Below are positions 1 to 8,203 of a DNA stretch of 64,000 nt, piece by piece. How positions within the stretch are numbered: the first letter of the stretch is position 1; each line of letters opens with the position of its first letter. The notes beneath the pieces were generated by a model, which was not told the origin of the DNA, searched no databases, and was given only the letters and a program-made list of their open reading frames with translations. The position numbers and the translations under genes are program-made. Source of the stretch: an alpha proteobacterium BAL199 (GTDB taxonomy: Bacteria > Pseudomonadota > Alphaproteobacteria > Thalassobaculales > Thalassobaculaceae); NCBI GenBank assembly GCA_000171835.1, contig ABHC01000008.1:152103-216102 (forward strand). The letters run 5' to 3'.

Positions 1-5
1 CGCGG

Positions 6-761
6 TCACAGCGCGGCCTCCTCGCCCAGATAGGCCGAGCGGACCTCCGGGTCGGCCCGGATCGCGTCCGGCTTGCCATCGGCGATCACCCGGCCATAGA
101 CCAGCACCGAGATCCGGTCGGCCAGCGCAAAGACAGCGTCCATGTCGTGCTCGACCAGTAGGATCGTCAGGCTGCCACGCAATGCCTCCAGGGTGGCGAC
201 GAGCCGTTCGCTCTCCTCGTGACCGGTGCCCGCCATCGGCTCGTCTAGCAGCAGCAGCTTCGGCTTCATTACAAGGGCGATGGCGATCTCAAGTTGACGC
301 TTTTCACCATGGCTGAGCGCACCGGCGCGAACCCCGGCCCGATGCTTCAGGCCAACGGTTTCGAGCGAGGCCATTGCCGCCTCGTTCAAGCGTGCTTCGG
401 CCGCAGCCGGGCGCAGGAACCGGAAGCTGTGCCCATCATGCGCCTGGGCCGCGACCGCGACGTTCTCCAGCGCGGTGAAACTCGGCAGGATGGTGGTGAT
501 CTGGAACGAACGGGCCAAGCCGAGCCGGCAACGCGCATGCATCGGCAGGTCGGTGACGTCGCGGCCGTCGAACCGGATTCGCCCGGCATCCGGCGCTATC
601 TGCCCGGAAATCTGGCCGATCAGCGTGGTCTTTCCGGCACCGTTCGGCCCGATCAACACGTGGATCGACCCGGCCTCGACCGTCATCGTCAGGTCATCGG
701 TGACGGTCAGCGCGCCATAGGCCTTGGATAGCCCTTCCAGGGCCAGGATCGGTTCAGCCAC
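6..761 (-). CDS. livG: Branched-chain-type ABC transporter ATP-binding protein (LivG-like)
   Basis: Cytoplasmic ATPase of a HAAT-family (branched-chain amino acid type) importer. The 251-aa protein shows Walker A GPNGAGKTT at residues 38-46, a signature LSHGE at 149-153, Walker B ending in D173-E174, and the H-loop in LVEHDMD. The DEPMAG motif after Walker B is typical of LivG/UrtD-like ATPases. Its start overlaps the end of the upstream permease by 8 bp, so it is the last visible gene of the binding protein-LivH-LivM-LivG operon; LivF is expected beyond the left edge. The family call is firm. The substrate is not, because HAAT systems carry amino acids, urea or aromatic acids. Confidence 0.9.
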   Translation of the reverse strand: MAEPILALEGLSKAYGALTVTDDLTMTVEAGSIHVLIGPNGAGKTTLIGQISGQIAPDAGRIRFDGRDVTDLPMHARCRLGLARSFQITTILPSFTALENVAVAAQAHDGHSFRFLRPAAAEARLNEAAMASLETVGLKHRAGVRAGALSHGEKRQLEIAIALVMKPKLLLLDEPMAGTGHEESERLVATLEALRGSLTILLVEHDMDAVFALADRISVLVYGRVIADGKPDAIRADPEVRSAYLGEEAAL

Positions 762-1725
762 CGGCGCCCCTCCCGCCGATCAGCCGCCCGAGACCGCCGC
801 GTGCAAACAGCACCACCAGGATCAACATCGGCCCGAAGAATACACGCCAATGCTCTGTGACATGCGACAGGATCTCCTCGAGCGCCAGATAGGCGACGGC
901 GCCCAGGATCGCCCCATGCAGCGTACCGGTGCCGCCCAGAACCACCATGATGATCAGGTCGCCGGAGCGCTGCCACGACATGGTAGACGGGCTGACGAAC
1001 TCAGTGTGGTTCGCCAGCAACGCACCAGCGAGTCCGGCCATCATCCCGGCGATCACATAGGCGACGAGTTGGTAGGCATACGGGTTGAAGCCTACCGCCT
1101 GCATCCGCAGCCGGTTCTCGCGCACGCCGACAATCACCCGACCGAAACGCGACCCAACCAGCGCCTTCGCAAACACGTAGCACGATGCCAAGCACGCCAG
1201 GACGACGTAGTAGAACGTCGTCTCGTTCTCGAGCGGCGAGTAGCCGAAGACCTCGCTGCGCCCCCACATGGTCAGCCCGTCGTCGCCGCCATAGGCCGAC
1301 AGGCTGCTGGCGGTGAAGTAGGCCATCTGGCCGAATGCCAGCGTGATCATGATGAAGTACACGCCGCGGGTCCGCAGGCAGATCGCTCCGGTGACCAGGG
1401 CGAACAGCCCACCGCCCAGCATCGCCATCGGAAAGGTGATCGACGCGTCCCACAGATCGTGCGCCGAGGCGATGCCGACGGCATAGGCGCCGATCCCGAT
1501 GAAGGCGGCGTGACCGAAACTGACCATCGCGCCGTAGCCGAGGATGATGTCGAGGCTGAGCGCGGCAATCGCGTAGATCATGATCCGCGACACCATCTGA
1601 GTCGCGAAACCGAGGTCGGCCGCGTTCGCCAGCGCCGGCACGGCGGCGAACAGGATCAGCAGAACCGGGGCAACCTGCCGAGCTGCGCCGATGGGCTTGT
1701 TCACGGGTGAGCTTGGCGCGCTCAT
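754..1725 (-). CDS. livM: Branched-chain-type ABC transporter permease (LivM-like)
   Basis: Inner-membrane permease of 323 aa when started at the ATG at 1725, whose ATGA overlaps the stop of the upstream livH-like gene; the longer open frame beyond this start is only a shadow of that gene. It has many hydrophobic segments and the family-typical stretches ALSLDIILGYGAMVSFGHAAF near residue 50 and LGGTGTLHGAILGA in the C-terminal part. Tight spacing with LivH and LivG supports one transcript and one complex. Substrate not determined from sequence. Confidence 0.9.
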   Translation of the reverse strand: MSAPSSPVNKPIGAARQVAPVLLILFAAVPALANAADLGFATQMVSRIMIYAIAALSLDIILGYGAMVSFGHAAFIGIGAYAVGIASAHDLWDASITFPMAMLGGGLFALVTGAICLRTRGVYFIMITLAFGQMAYFTASSLSAYGGDDGLTMWGRSEVFGYSPLENETTFYYVVLACLASCYVFAKALVGSRFGRVIVGVRENRLRMQAVGFNPYAYQLVAYVIAGMMAGLAGALLANHTEFVSPSTMSWQRSGDLIIMVVLGGTGTLHGAILGAVAYLALEEILSHVTEHWRVFFGPMLILVVLFARGGLGRLIGGRGAGG

Positions 1726-2645
1726 CGTCCGGCGGCAGGGAACAGGCCGGTCGGCCGGAAGAACAGCACGCCGGCCATCAGCAGGTAGATCAGCATGGAC
1801 GCGATCGCCGGGCCCACCTGGTTGGCCGCGGCCGGCGCCATCATCGTCTTGAAAATGTCGGTCATGAACGACCGTCCGAGGGTATCGACCAATCCGATGA
1901 TCAGGGCCGCCACGAAAGCGCCGCGGATCGAGCCGATACCGCCGATCACGATCACCACGAAGGCCAGGATCAGCACGCCGTCGCCCATGCCGGGCTCGAC
2001 CGAGAAGATCGGGCCGGCCATCACGCCGGCGAACCCCGCCAGCATGGCGCCGAAGCCGAACACGACCATGAACAGCCGTCGGATGTCGACGCCGAGAGCA
2101 GCGACCATGCGCGGGTTGGTGGCCCCTGCCCGCACCAGCATCCCGACCCGGGTCCGGGTGACCAGCACCCACAGCAGGACAGCCGTCGCCAAGCCGGACA
2201 GGATCATCGCCACCCGGTAGATCGGGTATCCGAAGCCGTCCATCAGCGGGATGGTGCCTTTCAGCAGATCCGGGATCGGATACGACAAGGGGGCCGCCCC
2301 CCAGACGATCCGAACCCCTTCGTTCAGGAACAGGATCACGCCGAAAGTCGCCAGGACCTGATCGAGATGGTCCCGGTCGTACAAGTGGCGGAACACCAGA
2401 AATTCCAACAACAGGCCGAATGCCAGCGCCGCCAGCAACGCCAGGATCAGGGCCATGAAGAAACTGCCCGTCAGACCGTAGAACGTGACCGCTAGGTAGG
2501 CACCGAGCATGTACTGCACGCCATGCGCCAGATTGATGAAGTCCATCACGCCGAACACCAGCGTCAAGCCGGCGGCCACCAGAAACAGCAGCACTCCGAG
2601 TTGAAGCCCGTTCAGCACCTGGACCGCAACCAGAGTCGCTGTCAT
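1722..2645 (-). CDS. livH: Branched-chain-type ABC transporter permease (LivH-like)
   Basis: Inner-membrane permease, 307 aa from the ATG at 2645, which follows a GGAGGGGG ribosome-binding site; an upstream in-frame ATG at 2681 would put the ribosome-binding site inside the gene. It carries the LivH hallmarks GLTLVFGVMDFINLAHG near the N-terminus and VVIVIGGIGSIRGAFVAA later. The stop overlaps the LivM start by 4 bp. A stem-loop separates it from the binding-protein gene upstream, as is common where the binding protein is made in excess. Confidence 0.9.
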   Translation of the reverse strand: MTATLVAVQVLNGLQLGVLLFLVAAGLTLVFGVMDFINLAHGVQYMLGAYLAVTFYGLTGSFFMALILALLAALAFGLLLEFLVFRHLYDRDHLDQVLATFGVILFLNEGVRIVWGAAPLSYPIPDLLKGTIPLMDGFGYPIYRVAMILSGLATAVLLWVLVTRTRVGMLVRAGATNPRMVAALGVDIRRLFMVVFGFGAMLAGFAGVMAGPIFSVEPGMGDGVLILAFVVIVIGGIGSIRGAFVAALIIGLVDTLGRSFMTDIFKTMMAPAAANQVGPAIASMLIYLLMAGVLFFRPTGLFPAAGR

Positions 2646-2665
2646 CCGCCCCCTCCGAAACAGAT

Positions 2666-2696
2666 GGCGGGCGAAGCGCAATCGGCTCCGCCCGCC
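2666..2696 (-). promoter_or_regulatory. Intercistronic stem-loop between binding-protein and permease genes
   Basis: Arms GGCGGGCG (2666-2673) and CGCCCGCC (2689-2696) are perfect inverted repeats, with a further AGC/GCT pairing inside the loop. It lies between the binding-protein stop and the livH start, with no T-run. Such hairpins usually stabilise the upstream message or partly stop transcription so that binding protein exceeds permease. Function inferred. Confidence 0.5.
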
Positions 2697-2714
2697 CGCC
2701 GGGTCAAACCCGGA

Positions 2715-3884
2715 TCACTTCATCGCGCATTCGCTGGCGTAGACGTCGCCGTAGTCGTCGAACACCTTCTCGACAACCGACGTGGCGTACTTGCCGTCGG
2801 CACGCTTCACCGCCTGGACCAGATAGAAGTCCTGAATCGGGAAGTGATTGTTGTTGTACTTGAAGTCGCCGCGAACCGAGGCGAAGTCAGCCTTCTTCAA
2901 GGCGGCGGTGACCGCCTTCTTGTCGGACAGGTCGCCCTTGACTGCCTTGACGGCGGAGTTGATCAGCTGGGCCGCGTCATAGCCCTGGCTGGAGTACAGC
3001 GACGGAACGTAGCCGTACTTGGCTTCATACGCCGACACGAACGCCTTGTTGGCGGCGTTGTCCAGGTCCGGAGTCCACTGCGACGACGAGAACAGGCCGA
3101 CCGCGTCGTCCTTGGTCGCCGGCAAAGTGGTCTCGTCCACCGTGAAGGCCGACAGGAACTTCACGTTCTTGTCGAGGCCCGCTTGGCGGAACTGCTTGAC
3201 CAGATTCACGCCCATGCCGCCCGGCATGAAGGTGAAGACCACATCCGGCTTGGCCGCCGCGATCTTCGCCAGCTCAGCCGAGAAATCCAGGTTGCCGAGC
3301 TTGGTGTAGACCTCGTCGACGATCGTGCCCTTGAAATGGCGCTTGAACCCGGCGACCGAGTCCTTGCCGGCCTGATAGTTCGGGGTCAGCAGAAAGGCGC
3401 TCTTGAAGCCCTTGTCCTGCGCGTACTTGCCCATGACCTCGTGGATCTGGTCGTTCTGCCAGGAAGTCGAGAAGAAGTACGGGCTGCAGCCCTTGCCGGC
3501 AAAGGTCGAGGTGCCAGCATTCGCGCCGATCAGAAAGGTCTCGCTCTCGGTGACCGGGCGGAAGACCGCCTGCAGGATGTTCGAGAACACGATACCGGCC
3601 ACGAAGTCGACCTTGTCACGCTCGAGCAGGCCCTTGACCTTGGTCAACGCCACATCGGGCTTCAACTCGTCGTCGGCAACGATGATCTCGACGTCGCGAC
3701 CGCCGAGCTTGCCGCCCTGCTGATCGACGAACAGCTGGAAGCCGTCGTTGATGTGCTTGCCGAGCACCGCCGGTGGCCCCGACAGCGTCACCATCATTCC
3801 AATTTTCAGAGGATCGGCGGCGTGTGCCGACACCCCCATCCCCACGCCGGCCGCCACGAGGGCCGCCGTCAAAACCTTGCGCAT
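2715..3884 (-). CDS. ABC transporter periplasmic substrate-binding protein (type 1 fold, LivJ/LivK-like)
   Basis: Secreted binding protein of the HAAT importer, 389 aa from the ATG at 3884 behind AGGGAGA. Residues 1-22 form a Sec signal peptide ending near AHA-AD. The mature N-terminus PLKIGMMVTLSGPPAVLGKH is typical of Peripla_BP_6 proteins. The segments around GANAGTSTF and CSPYFFSTSWQND, with a paired cysteine, resemble binding proteins for aromatic acids more than LivK, so an aromatic or organic-acid ligand is possible; that is inference. First gene of the operon; the AT-rich stretch at about 3970-3995 upstream probably holds the promoter. Confidence 0.85.
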   Translation of the reverse strand: MRKVLTAALVAAGVGMGVSAHAADPLKIGMMVTLSGPPAVLGKHINDGFQLFVDQQGGKLGGRDVEIIVADDELKPDVALTKVKGLLERDKVDFVAGIVFSNILQAVFRPVTESETFLIGANAGTSTFAGKGCSPYFFSTSWQNDQIHEVMGKYAQDKGFKSAFLLTPNYQAGKDSVAGFKRHFKGTIVDEVYTKLGNLDFSAELAKIAAAKPDVVFTFMPGGMGVNLVKQFRQAGLDKNVKFLSAFTVDETTLPATKDDAVGLFSSSQWTPDLDNAANKAFVSAYEAKYGYVPSLYSSQGYDAAQLINSAVKAVKGDLSDKKAVTAALKKADFASVRGDFKYNNNHFPIQDFYLVQAVKRADGKYATSVVEKVFDDYGDVYASECAMK

Positions 3885-4100
3885 GTCCGTCTCCCTAGTA
3901 CCACAGCCTCGTCCGATACCCGGGCAACGGCTTCTCGCGTCCGTCTCCCGATGCATCCCGATCGTTCAGGCAGATACTTTAAGTTTAAAATAACTCGCCT
4001 GCCAAGCCCCACACCCACGGCGTCGGACGGCACAGTCTGCACACCCCGCCCATGACCGCCAAGCCCAACGCGGCGGTGTCCAGGAAAACAGCAGTGATGG

Positions 4101-4286
4101 TCAGGAGTTGGAGGAGCTGGACTCTCCGCCGGACGCGGATCTGGCCGCTTCGGCTGCCCGCTCGCGGAGGCGGCGCTCGGAGCCGCGGCTCAACCTCCAT
4201 AGGACGAAGGAGATGGCGCCATACGCCAGCGCAAAGGCACCCAGTCCGACCGCCAGCTCGATTTCGATAAGATACAACGCCGACAT
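4101..4286 (-). CDS. Small single-span membrane protein, unknown
   Basis: 61 aa: a hydrophobic segment at about residues 5-30 followed by an Arg-rich cytoplasmic-looking tail and a Ser-rich end. It lies about 110 bp downstream of the histidine kinase on the same strand. A longer overlapping frame (3985-4401) has no protein-like composition, so this shorter one is preferred. A GAAGG stretch lies upstream of the ATG. Family not recognised; it may be co-transcribed with the two-component genes. Confidence 0.45.
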   Translation of the reverse strand: MSALYLIEIELAVGLGAFALAYGAISFVLWRLSRGSERRLRERAAEAARSASGGESSSSNS

Positions 4287-4397
4287 TGCAGAAGCCTTCG
4301 AGCGTGATGACGAAACGGACAGCGCCGTCCGAACTGGAAATACTCTTACCGCCGTCCTGGAACAATCGACTAGTGGCGATCGTCGAGGCGAATTGCC

Positions 4398-5786
4398 TCA
4401 CCCTCGGCTGATCGGCATCACCATATCCGCACGGAGCCCAGGCTCCGCGTCCGATAGCACCAGCGAGCCGCCGTGCAGACGGGCAACCGCGGCAACCAGA
4501 CTGAGCCCCAATCCGCTTCCCCTGCCCGTCCGGCTCGGATCGAGCCGAACGAACCGCTGTATGGCCCGCTCCCGGTCCTCCTCCGGGATTCCGGGTCCAT
4601 CGTCAACCACGCTCACCTTGACTGATCCATCCGCCAGGCTGACCTCCACGCGCACGTGTTGACGCGCGTATTTCGTCGCATTGTCGACCAGATTGGACAC
4701 GGCCTGCGCCAGCAACTCGCCATGGCCCATCAGCATTACCGGCTGGTCGGCGGTCGCCTCGATCGACAGACCTGCCTCTTCCGCCGTCGGGTCGTAGAGT
4801 TCGGCAACGTCGACGGCAACCGACGCGACGTCGATTTTAGTCATCTGTTCACGCTGCAGGCCCGACTCCGCCCGAGCGATCTCCAGCAACCGGTTGAGCA
4901 GGTCCAGCGTGGCGTCAATGTCGCCCAAAGCGTCATCAAGCGCCTGATCCCGTTCCGTCGGCGAGGTCTCGGAGGGCTGGATCCGCTCCAACCGACTGCG
5001 CAGCCGGGTCAGGGGGCTGCGCAGGTCATGGCCGATGCTGTCGGTAACGGTTCGCATACCGACCATCAGTTCCTCAATCCGGTCCAGCATCGCGTTCATC
5101 GACGCCGCCAGCCGATCGAACTCATCGCCGGAGCCACGGACCGGAACGCGGCGCCCCAGGTCTCCCACCATCACGTCACGATTGATGGCCGCCACCTCGT
5201 CGACCCGCCGCAGGATCGTACGCGACAACAGCAACCCGCCACCGACAGCCATCGCCCAGAGTGCGGCCAATGCCCAAAGCACCGCCTCGCCGATGGCGTC
5301 CTGGATCTTCACCCGCCCGTCGAGCGCACGACCGACCAGCAGGCGAACGCCGCCGGGGAGCGCGTGCGCCCGCGCGCCGATCAGGATCGGCTGGCCACCA
5401 CCACGCCGATACAACTCTACTTTTCGCCAACGGCCGTCCGGAGGGATAACTGGCGGCCACGCCATGAGGTTTCCCGCCAGATAGTTGCCCAGGCCGTCGA
5501 CGATCAGGTAAACCGGCTCAGCCTCGCTGGTGATGTCCGACCGCTCTTGGACCGAGCGCACCAACCCCAACAGGCCCGAGTCACCGAAATGCTCGGCCAA
5601 GCCGCGAATCTCGGACGCAACGGTGTCGGCAGCCTGCTCTTCGACCACTCCGACGGCTCGCCAGTACAGAAAGCCGAACACCACGCCGATCGTCAGAGTC
5701 GACAACACTGCCGACGCCACCACCAACCGGACCGTTACCGACCGCCACAGGCGCACCGGGACGCGACGCTGTCCTGTGACACTCAT
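4398..5786 (-). CDS. Sensor histidine kinase
   Basis: Inner-membrane kinase of 462 aa. TM1 lies at about 20-42, a periplasmic sensor at about 45-165, TM2 at about 168-190, a HAMP domain follows, and the phospho-acceptor is His253 in SIGHDLRSPLTRLR. The ATP-binding domain has the N-box NLVDNATKYA, G1 DDGPGI and G2 GSGLGLSL. Its start overlaps the response-regulator stop by 4 bp (ATGA), so the two are a cognate pair. The position after a Do/HtrA protease suggests envelope-stress sensing, by analogy with Cpx-like systems; the signal is unknown. Confidence 0.92.
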   Translation of the reverse strand: MSVTGQRRVPVRLWRSVTVRLVVASAVLSTLTIGVVFGFLYWRAVGVVEEQAADTVASEIRGLAEHFGDSGLLGLVRSVQERSDITSEAEPVYLIVDGLGNYLAGNLMAWPPVIPPDGRWRKVELYRRGGGQPILIGARAHALPGGVRLLVGRALDGRVKIQDAIGEAVLWALAALWAMAVGGGLLLSRTILRRVDEVAAINRDVMVGDLGRRVPVRGSGDEFDRLAASMNAMLDRIEELMVGMRTVTDSIGHDLRSPLTRLRSRLERIQPSETSPTERDQALDDALGDIDATLDLLNRLLEIARAESGLQREQMTKIDVASVAVDVAELYDPTAEEAGLSIEATADQPVMLMGHGELLAQAVSNLVDNATKYARQHVRVEVSLADGSVKVSVVDDGPGIPEEDRERAIQRFVRLDPSRTGRGSGLGLSLVAAVARLHGGSLVLSDAEPGLRADMVMPISRG

Positions 5787-6472
5787 CCGTCGAGCGCCAG
5801 CATGTAGCCGCTACCGCGCACGGTGTGAATCAGCGGGCTGTCAAAGTCCTTGTCGACCTTCTGACGCAACCGGCTGATGTGCACGTCGATCACGTTGGTC
5901 TGTGGGTCGAAATGGTAGTTCCACACACCCTCGAGCAGCATGGTTCGGGTCACCACCCGGCCGGCATGCCTCATGAGATACTCCAGCATCTGGAATTCCC
6001 GCTGCTGCAGCGGAATCGGACGGCCGGCTCGCGTCACCTTGCGGGACAGCAGGTCGAGTTCGAGGTCGGCGACGACCAGCCGCGAAGGCGGAGCCTCCGT
6101 ACCCGCAGCGCTGCGCCGAATCAGGGCGTCAATGCGAGCGTGCAACTCGACGAAGGCGAACGGCTTCACCAGATAGTCGTCGCTGCCGGCGCGCAGACCG
6201 CGCACCCGCTCATCCAAGGCGCCCATCGCCGACAGAATCAAAACCGGCGTTTGGACCCCCGCCGCGCGCACTGCCTTGAGTACGGACAGTCCGTCCAGGC
6301 CGGGCAGCATCCGGTCAAGCACGACCGCGTCGTAATCCTGGCCGGTCGCCAGGAACAGCCCTTCACGGCCATCGGCGGTACGGTCGACCGCATAGCCCTG
6401 TTCAACGAATCCGCGCTCCATGTAGGCCGCCGTCTCGATATCGTCCTCAACAATCAGAATCTTGCGGGTCAC
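5783..6472 (-). CDS. OmpR/PhoB-family response regulator
   Basis: 229-aa DNA-binding regulator. The receiver domain has acidic pocket residues in VEDD, phospho-acceptor Asp53 in VLDRMLPG, and the conserved Lys in YLVKPFAF. The C-terminal winged helix ends with HISRLRQKVD and IHTVRGSGYML. It is translationally coupled to the kinase gene. The protease gene lies upstream on the same strand, separated by a stem-loop at 6535-6564, so this pair probably also has its own promoter in 6473-6534. Confidence 0.93.
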   Translation of the reverse strand: MTRKILIVEDDIETAAYMERGFVEQGYAVDRTADGREGLFLATGQDYDAVVLDRMLPGLDGLSVLKAVRAAGVQTPVLILSAMGALDERVRGLRAGSDDYLVKPFAFVELHARIDALIRRSAAGTEAPPSRLVVADLELDLLSRKVTRAGRPIPLQQREFQMLEYLMRHAGRVVTRTMLLEGVWNYHFDPQTNVIDVHISRLRQKVDKDFDSPLIHTVRGSGYMLALDG

Positions 6473-6534
6473 AACGCCCCCCGAAGTTGAAACACCGAAA
6501 CAGTGTACATCGCCCCAGCCCCATCGGATGCAGG

Positions 6535-6564
6535 GAAGCCCGGCCGCCGAGGCGACCGGGCTTC
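6535..6564 (-). terminator. GC-rich hairpin after the Do-protease gene
   Basis: Nine-base perfect arms GAAGCCCGG (6535-6543) and CCGGGCTTC (6556-6564) lie about 40 bp past the protease stop. No T-run follows on the minus strand, so it is either a weak intrinsic terminator or an mRNA-stabilising stem between the protease and regulator genes. Confidence 0.5.
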
Positions 6565-6603
6565 AGGCAACACCCGTTCGGATACCGCGCGTGGGGCACG
6601 CGG

Positions 6604-8076
6604 TCACGCATCAGCAAGCTTGATGCCAACGAACAGTGTGTTGCCATGACGATTGATCAGCGCAAGAACGCTGGGCGTCTTCGCATCCTGCACAGCAGCC
6701 ACGACGTCTCCCGGACCTTTGATCACTCGACCATTGATCTTCTGGATCACGTCGCCTGCCGTCAGACCGGCGTCTGCCGCGGCACCGTCCGGCTTGACGC
6801 TGGTCACCACCGCACCTTCGGCATTTCGCTCCAGACTCAGCTGAGAGCGAACTTCGTCGGTGACCGGAGCCACTGTCACGCCGAGCCGACCGAGTGCCGC
6901 ATTCTGCGACCGAGGTTCGGTTCCCGTCGCCGCGCTGGCAACTTTCTGCTGGCGGCGACCGATCTCCACCGGCACGTCGATGCTCTTGCCGTCACGGATC
7001 ACGCCGAGGGTTGCGGACTGACCGACCTTCGATGCGGCGATCAGCTTCGGCAGGTCACGCAGTGAGTCGACTGGCTTGCCGTCAACCGCCTGAATGACAT
7101 CTCCGGACTGCAGACGATCGGCGGCCGGACCACCCGGTACGACCTGGGCAACCAATGCGCCCTTCTCGTCCTGAAGGTTGAGCGCTTGGGCGATCTCCGG
7201 GGTCACCGGCTGGATCGAGACACCGAGCCAGCCGCGTTCCACCTGACCGCTGTCCTTCAACTGCGCGATCACCGCGCTTGCCGTGTCGGACGGGATGGCA
7301 AAGCCGACACCGACCGAGCCGCCGTTCGGCGACAGAATCGCGGAGTTCACGCCGACTACTCGGCCCTCGGTGTCGAACAGTGGGCCACCCGAGTTGCCGC
7401 GGTTGATCGATGCATCAGTCTGAATGAAGTCGACATAGGGACCGTCATCGATGCTGCGGCCGCGGGCCGATACGATGCCGGAGGTTACGGTACCGCCCAG
7501 CCCGAACGGATTGCCGACTGCGATCACCGGATCACCGACCCGCAGGACCGAAGACTTCCCGAACGATACCGACGGCAGCGGCTTGGGCGCCGATACCTTC
7601 AACAGCGCCAAATCGGTGTCCGGATCGGTACCGACCAGCGTCGCCGGATACTCCTGCTGATCGGCCATCTTGATCTTGATCTCGGTGGCACCGTCGATCA
7701 CGTGGTTGTTTGTGACGACGTAACCGCTGGAGTCGATCACGAAACCGGACCCCAGGGCATGCATCGGTCCCTGAGGACCCGGTTGCGGAGTCGGGATGCC
7801 GAAGCGCTTGGCGAAGTCCTCGAACGGACTGCCGGGGCCGAATGGTGACTGGCGGGGATCGGCCGTCGGCGCAGGCTGCGTGGTGAACACGTTGACCACC
7901 GCCGGCGCGACCTTCTCGACCAGGTCGGCATAACCGCCGGTCGCCGCGGACGCCACGCTCGACCAAACCAGCAGCATGGCACCCGCCACGGCCGCCCCGA
8001 CGGTTCTTTGCCGGACGATTTTCGGTGCATGGCCGCCTCGACTGGCGTCCCGGCGCAAATCAGTGATGGGGATCAT
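6604..8076 (-). CDS. degP: Do-family periplasmic serine endoprotease (DegP/HtrA-like)
   Basis: 490-aa envelope protease/chaperone. A basic stretch then a hydrophobic segment ending VASAATGG forms a long signal peptide. The catalytic triad is visible as His in TNNHVID, Asp in DPDTDLALLKV and Ser in GNSGGPL. Two PDZ domains follow (starting near GWLGVSIQPV and RLGVTVAPV). The start is taken as the second of two close ATGs (8076) because AAGGAGG directly abuts the first. A 22-bp palindrome lies about 90 bp upstream. With the two-component pair downstream, a role in clearing misfolded periplasmic proteins under stress is likely. Confidence 0.93.
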   Translation of the reverse strand: MIPITDLRRDASRGGHAPKIVRQRTVGAAVAGAMLLVWSSVASAATGGYADLVEKVAPAVVNVFTTQPAPTADPRQSPFGPGSPFEDFAKRFGIPTPQPGPQGPMHALGSGFVIDSSGYVVTNNHVIDGATEIKIKMADQQEYPATLVGTDPDTDLALLKVSAPKPLPSVSFGKSSVLRVGDPVIAVGNPFGLGGTVTSGIVSARGRSIDDGPYVDFIQTDASINRGNSGGPLFDTEGRVVGVNSAILSPNGGSVGVGFAIPSDTASAVIAQLKDSGQVERGWLGVSIQPVTPEIAQALNLQDEKGALVAQVVPGGPAADRLQSGDVIQAVDGKPVDSLRDLPKLIAASKVGQSATLGVIRDGKSIDVPVEIGRRQQKVASAATGTEPRSQNAALGRLGVTVAPVTDEVRSQLSLERNAEGAVVTSVKPDGAAADAGLTAGDVIQKINGRVIKGPGDVVAAVQDAKTPSVLALINRHGNTLFVGIKLADA

Positions 8077-8162
8077 CAACATCCTCCTTCGAACGGTGCG
8101 CGGCCATTCGTCTGCCGCTCACCATTGAAGATGGACCAGCAACCCATCCACAGCCTTACGTC

Positions 8163-8184
8163 GACATGAACATTTGTTCATGTC
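8163..8184. promoter_or_regulatory. 22-bp perfect palindrome upstream of the Do-protease gene
   Basis: Ten-base arms GACATGAACA (8163-8172) and TGTTCATGTC (8175-8184), separated by TT, match perfectly. The element lies between the regulator stop (8204) and the protease start (8076), where the protease promoter should be. It has the form of a TetR- or MarR-type operator. No such regulator is encoded within the window. No T-run follows, so a terminator role is unlikely. Confidence 0.55.
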
Positions 8185-8203
8185 CGTCGATTATGTCGCC
8201 CGA

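Noticed and set aside
3985..4401. 138-codon frame on the minus strand between the importer and the kinase
   Set aside because: Composition is not protein-like and it overlaps a better small membrane protein in another frame.
8163..8184. LexA box (GAAC-n4-GTTC) at the degP palindrome
   Set aside because: That form belongs to Gram-positive LexA; Alphaproteobacterial LexA uses GTTC-n7-GTTC, and degP is not a usual SOS gene.
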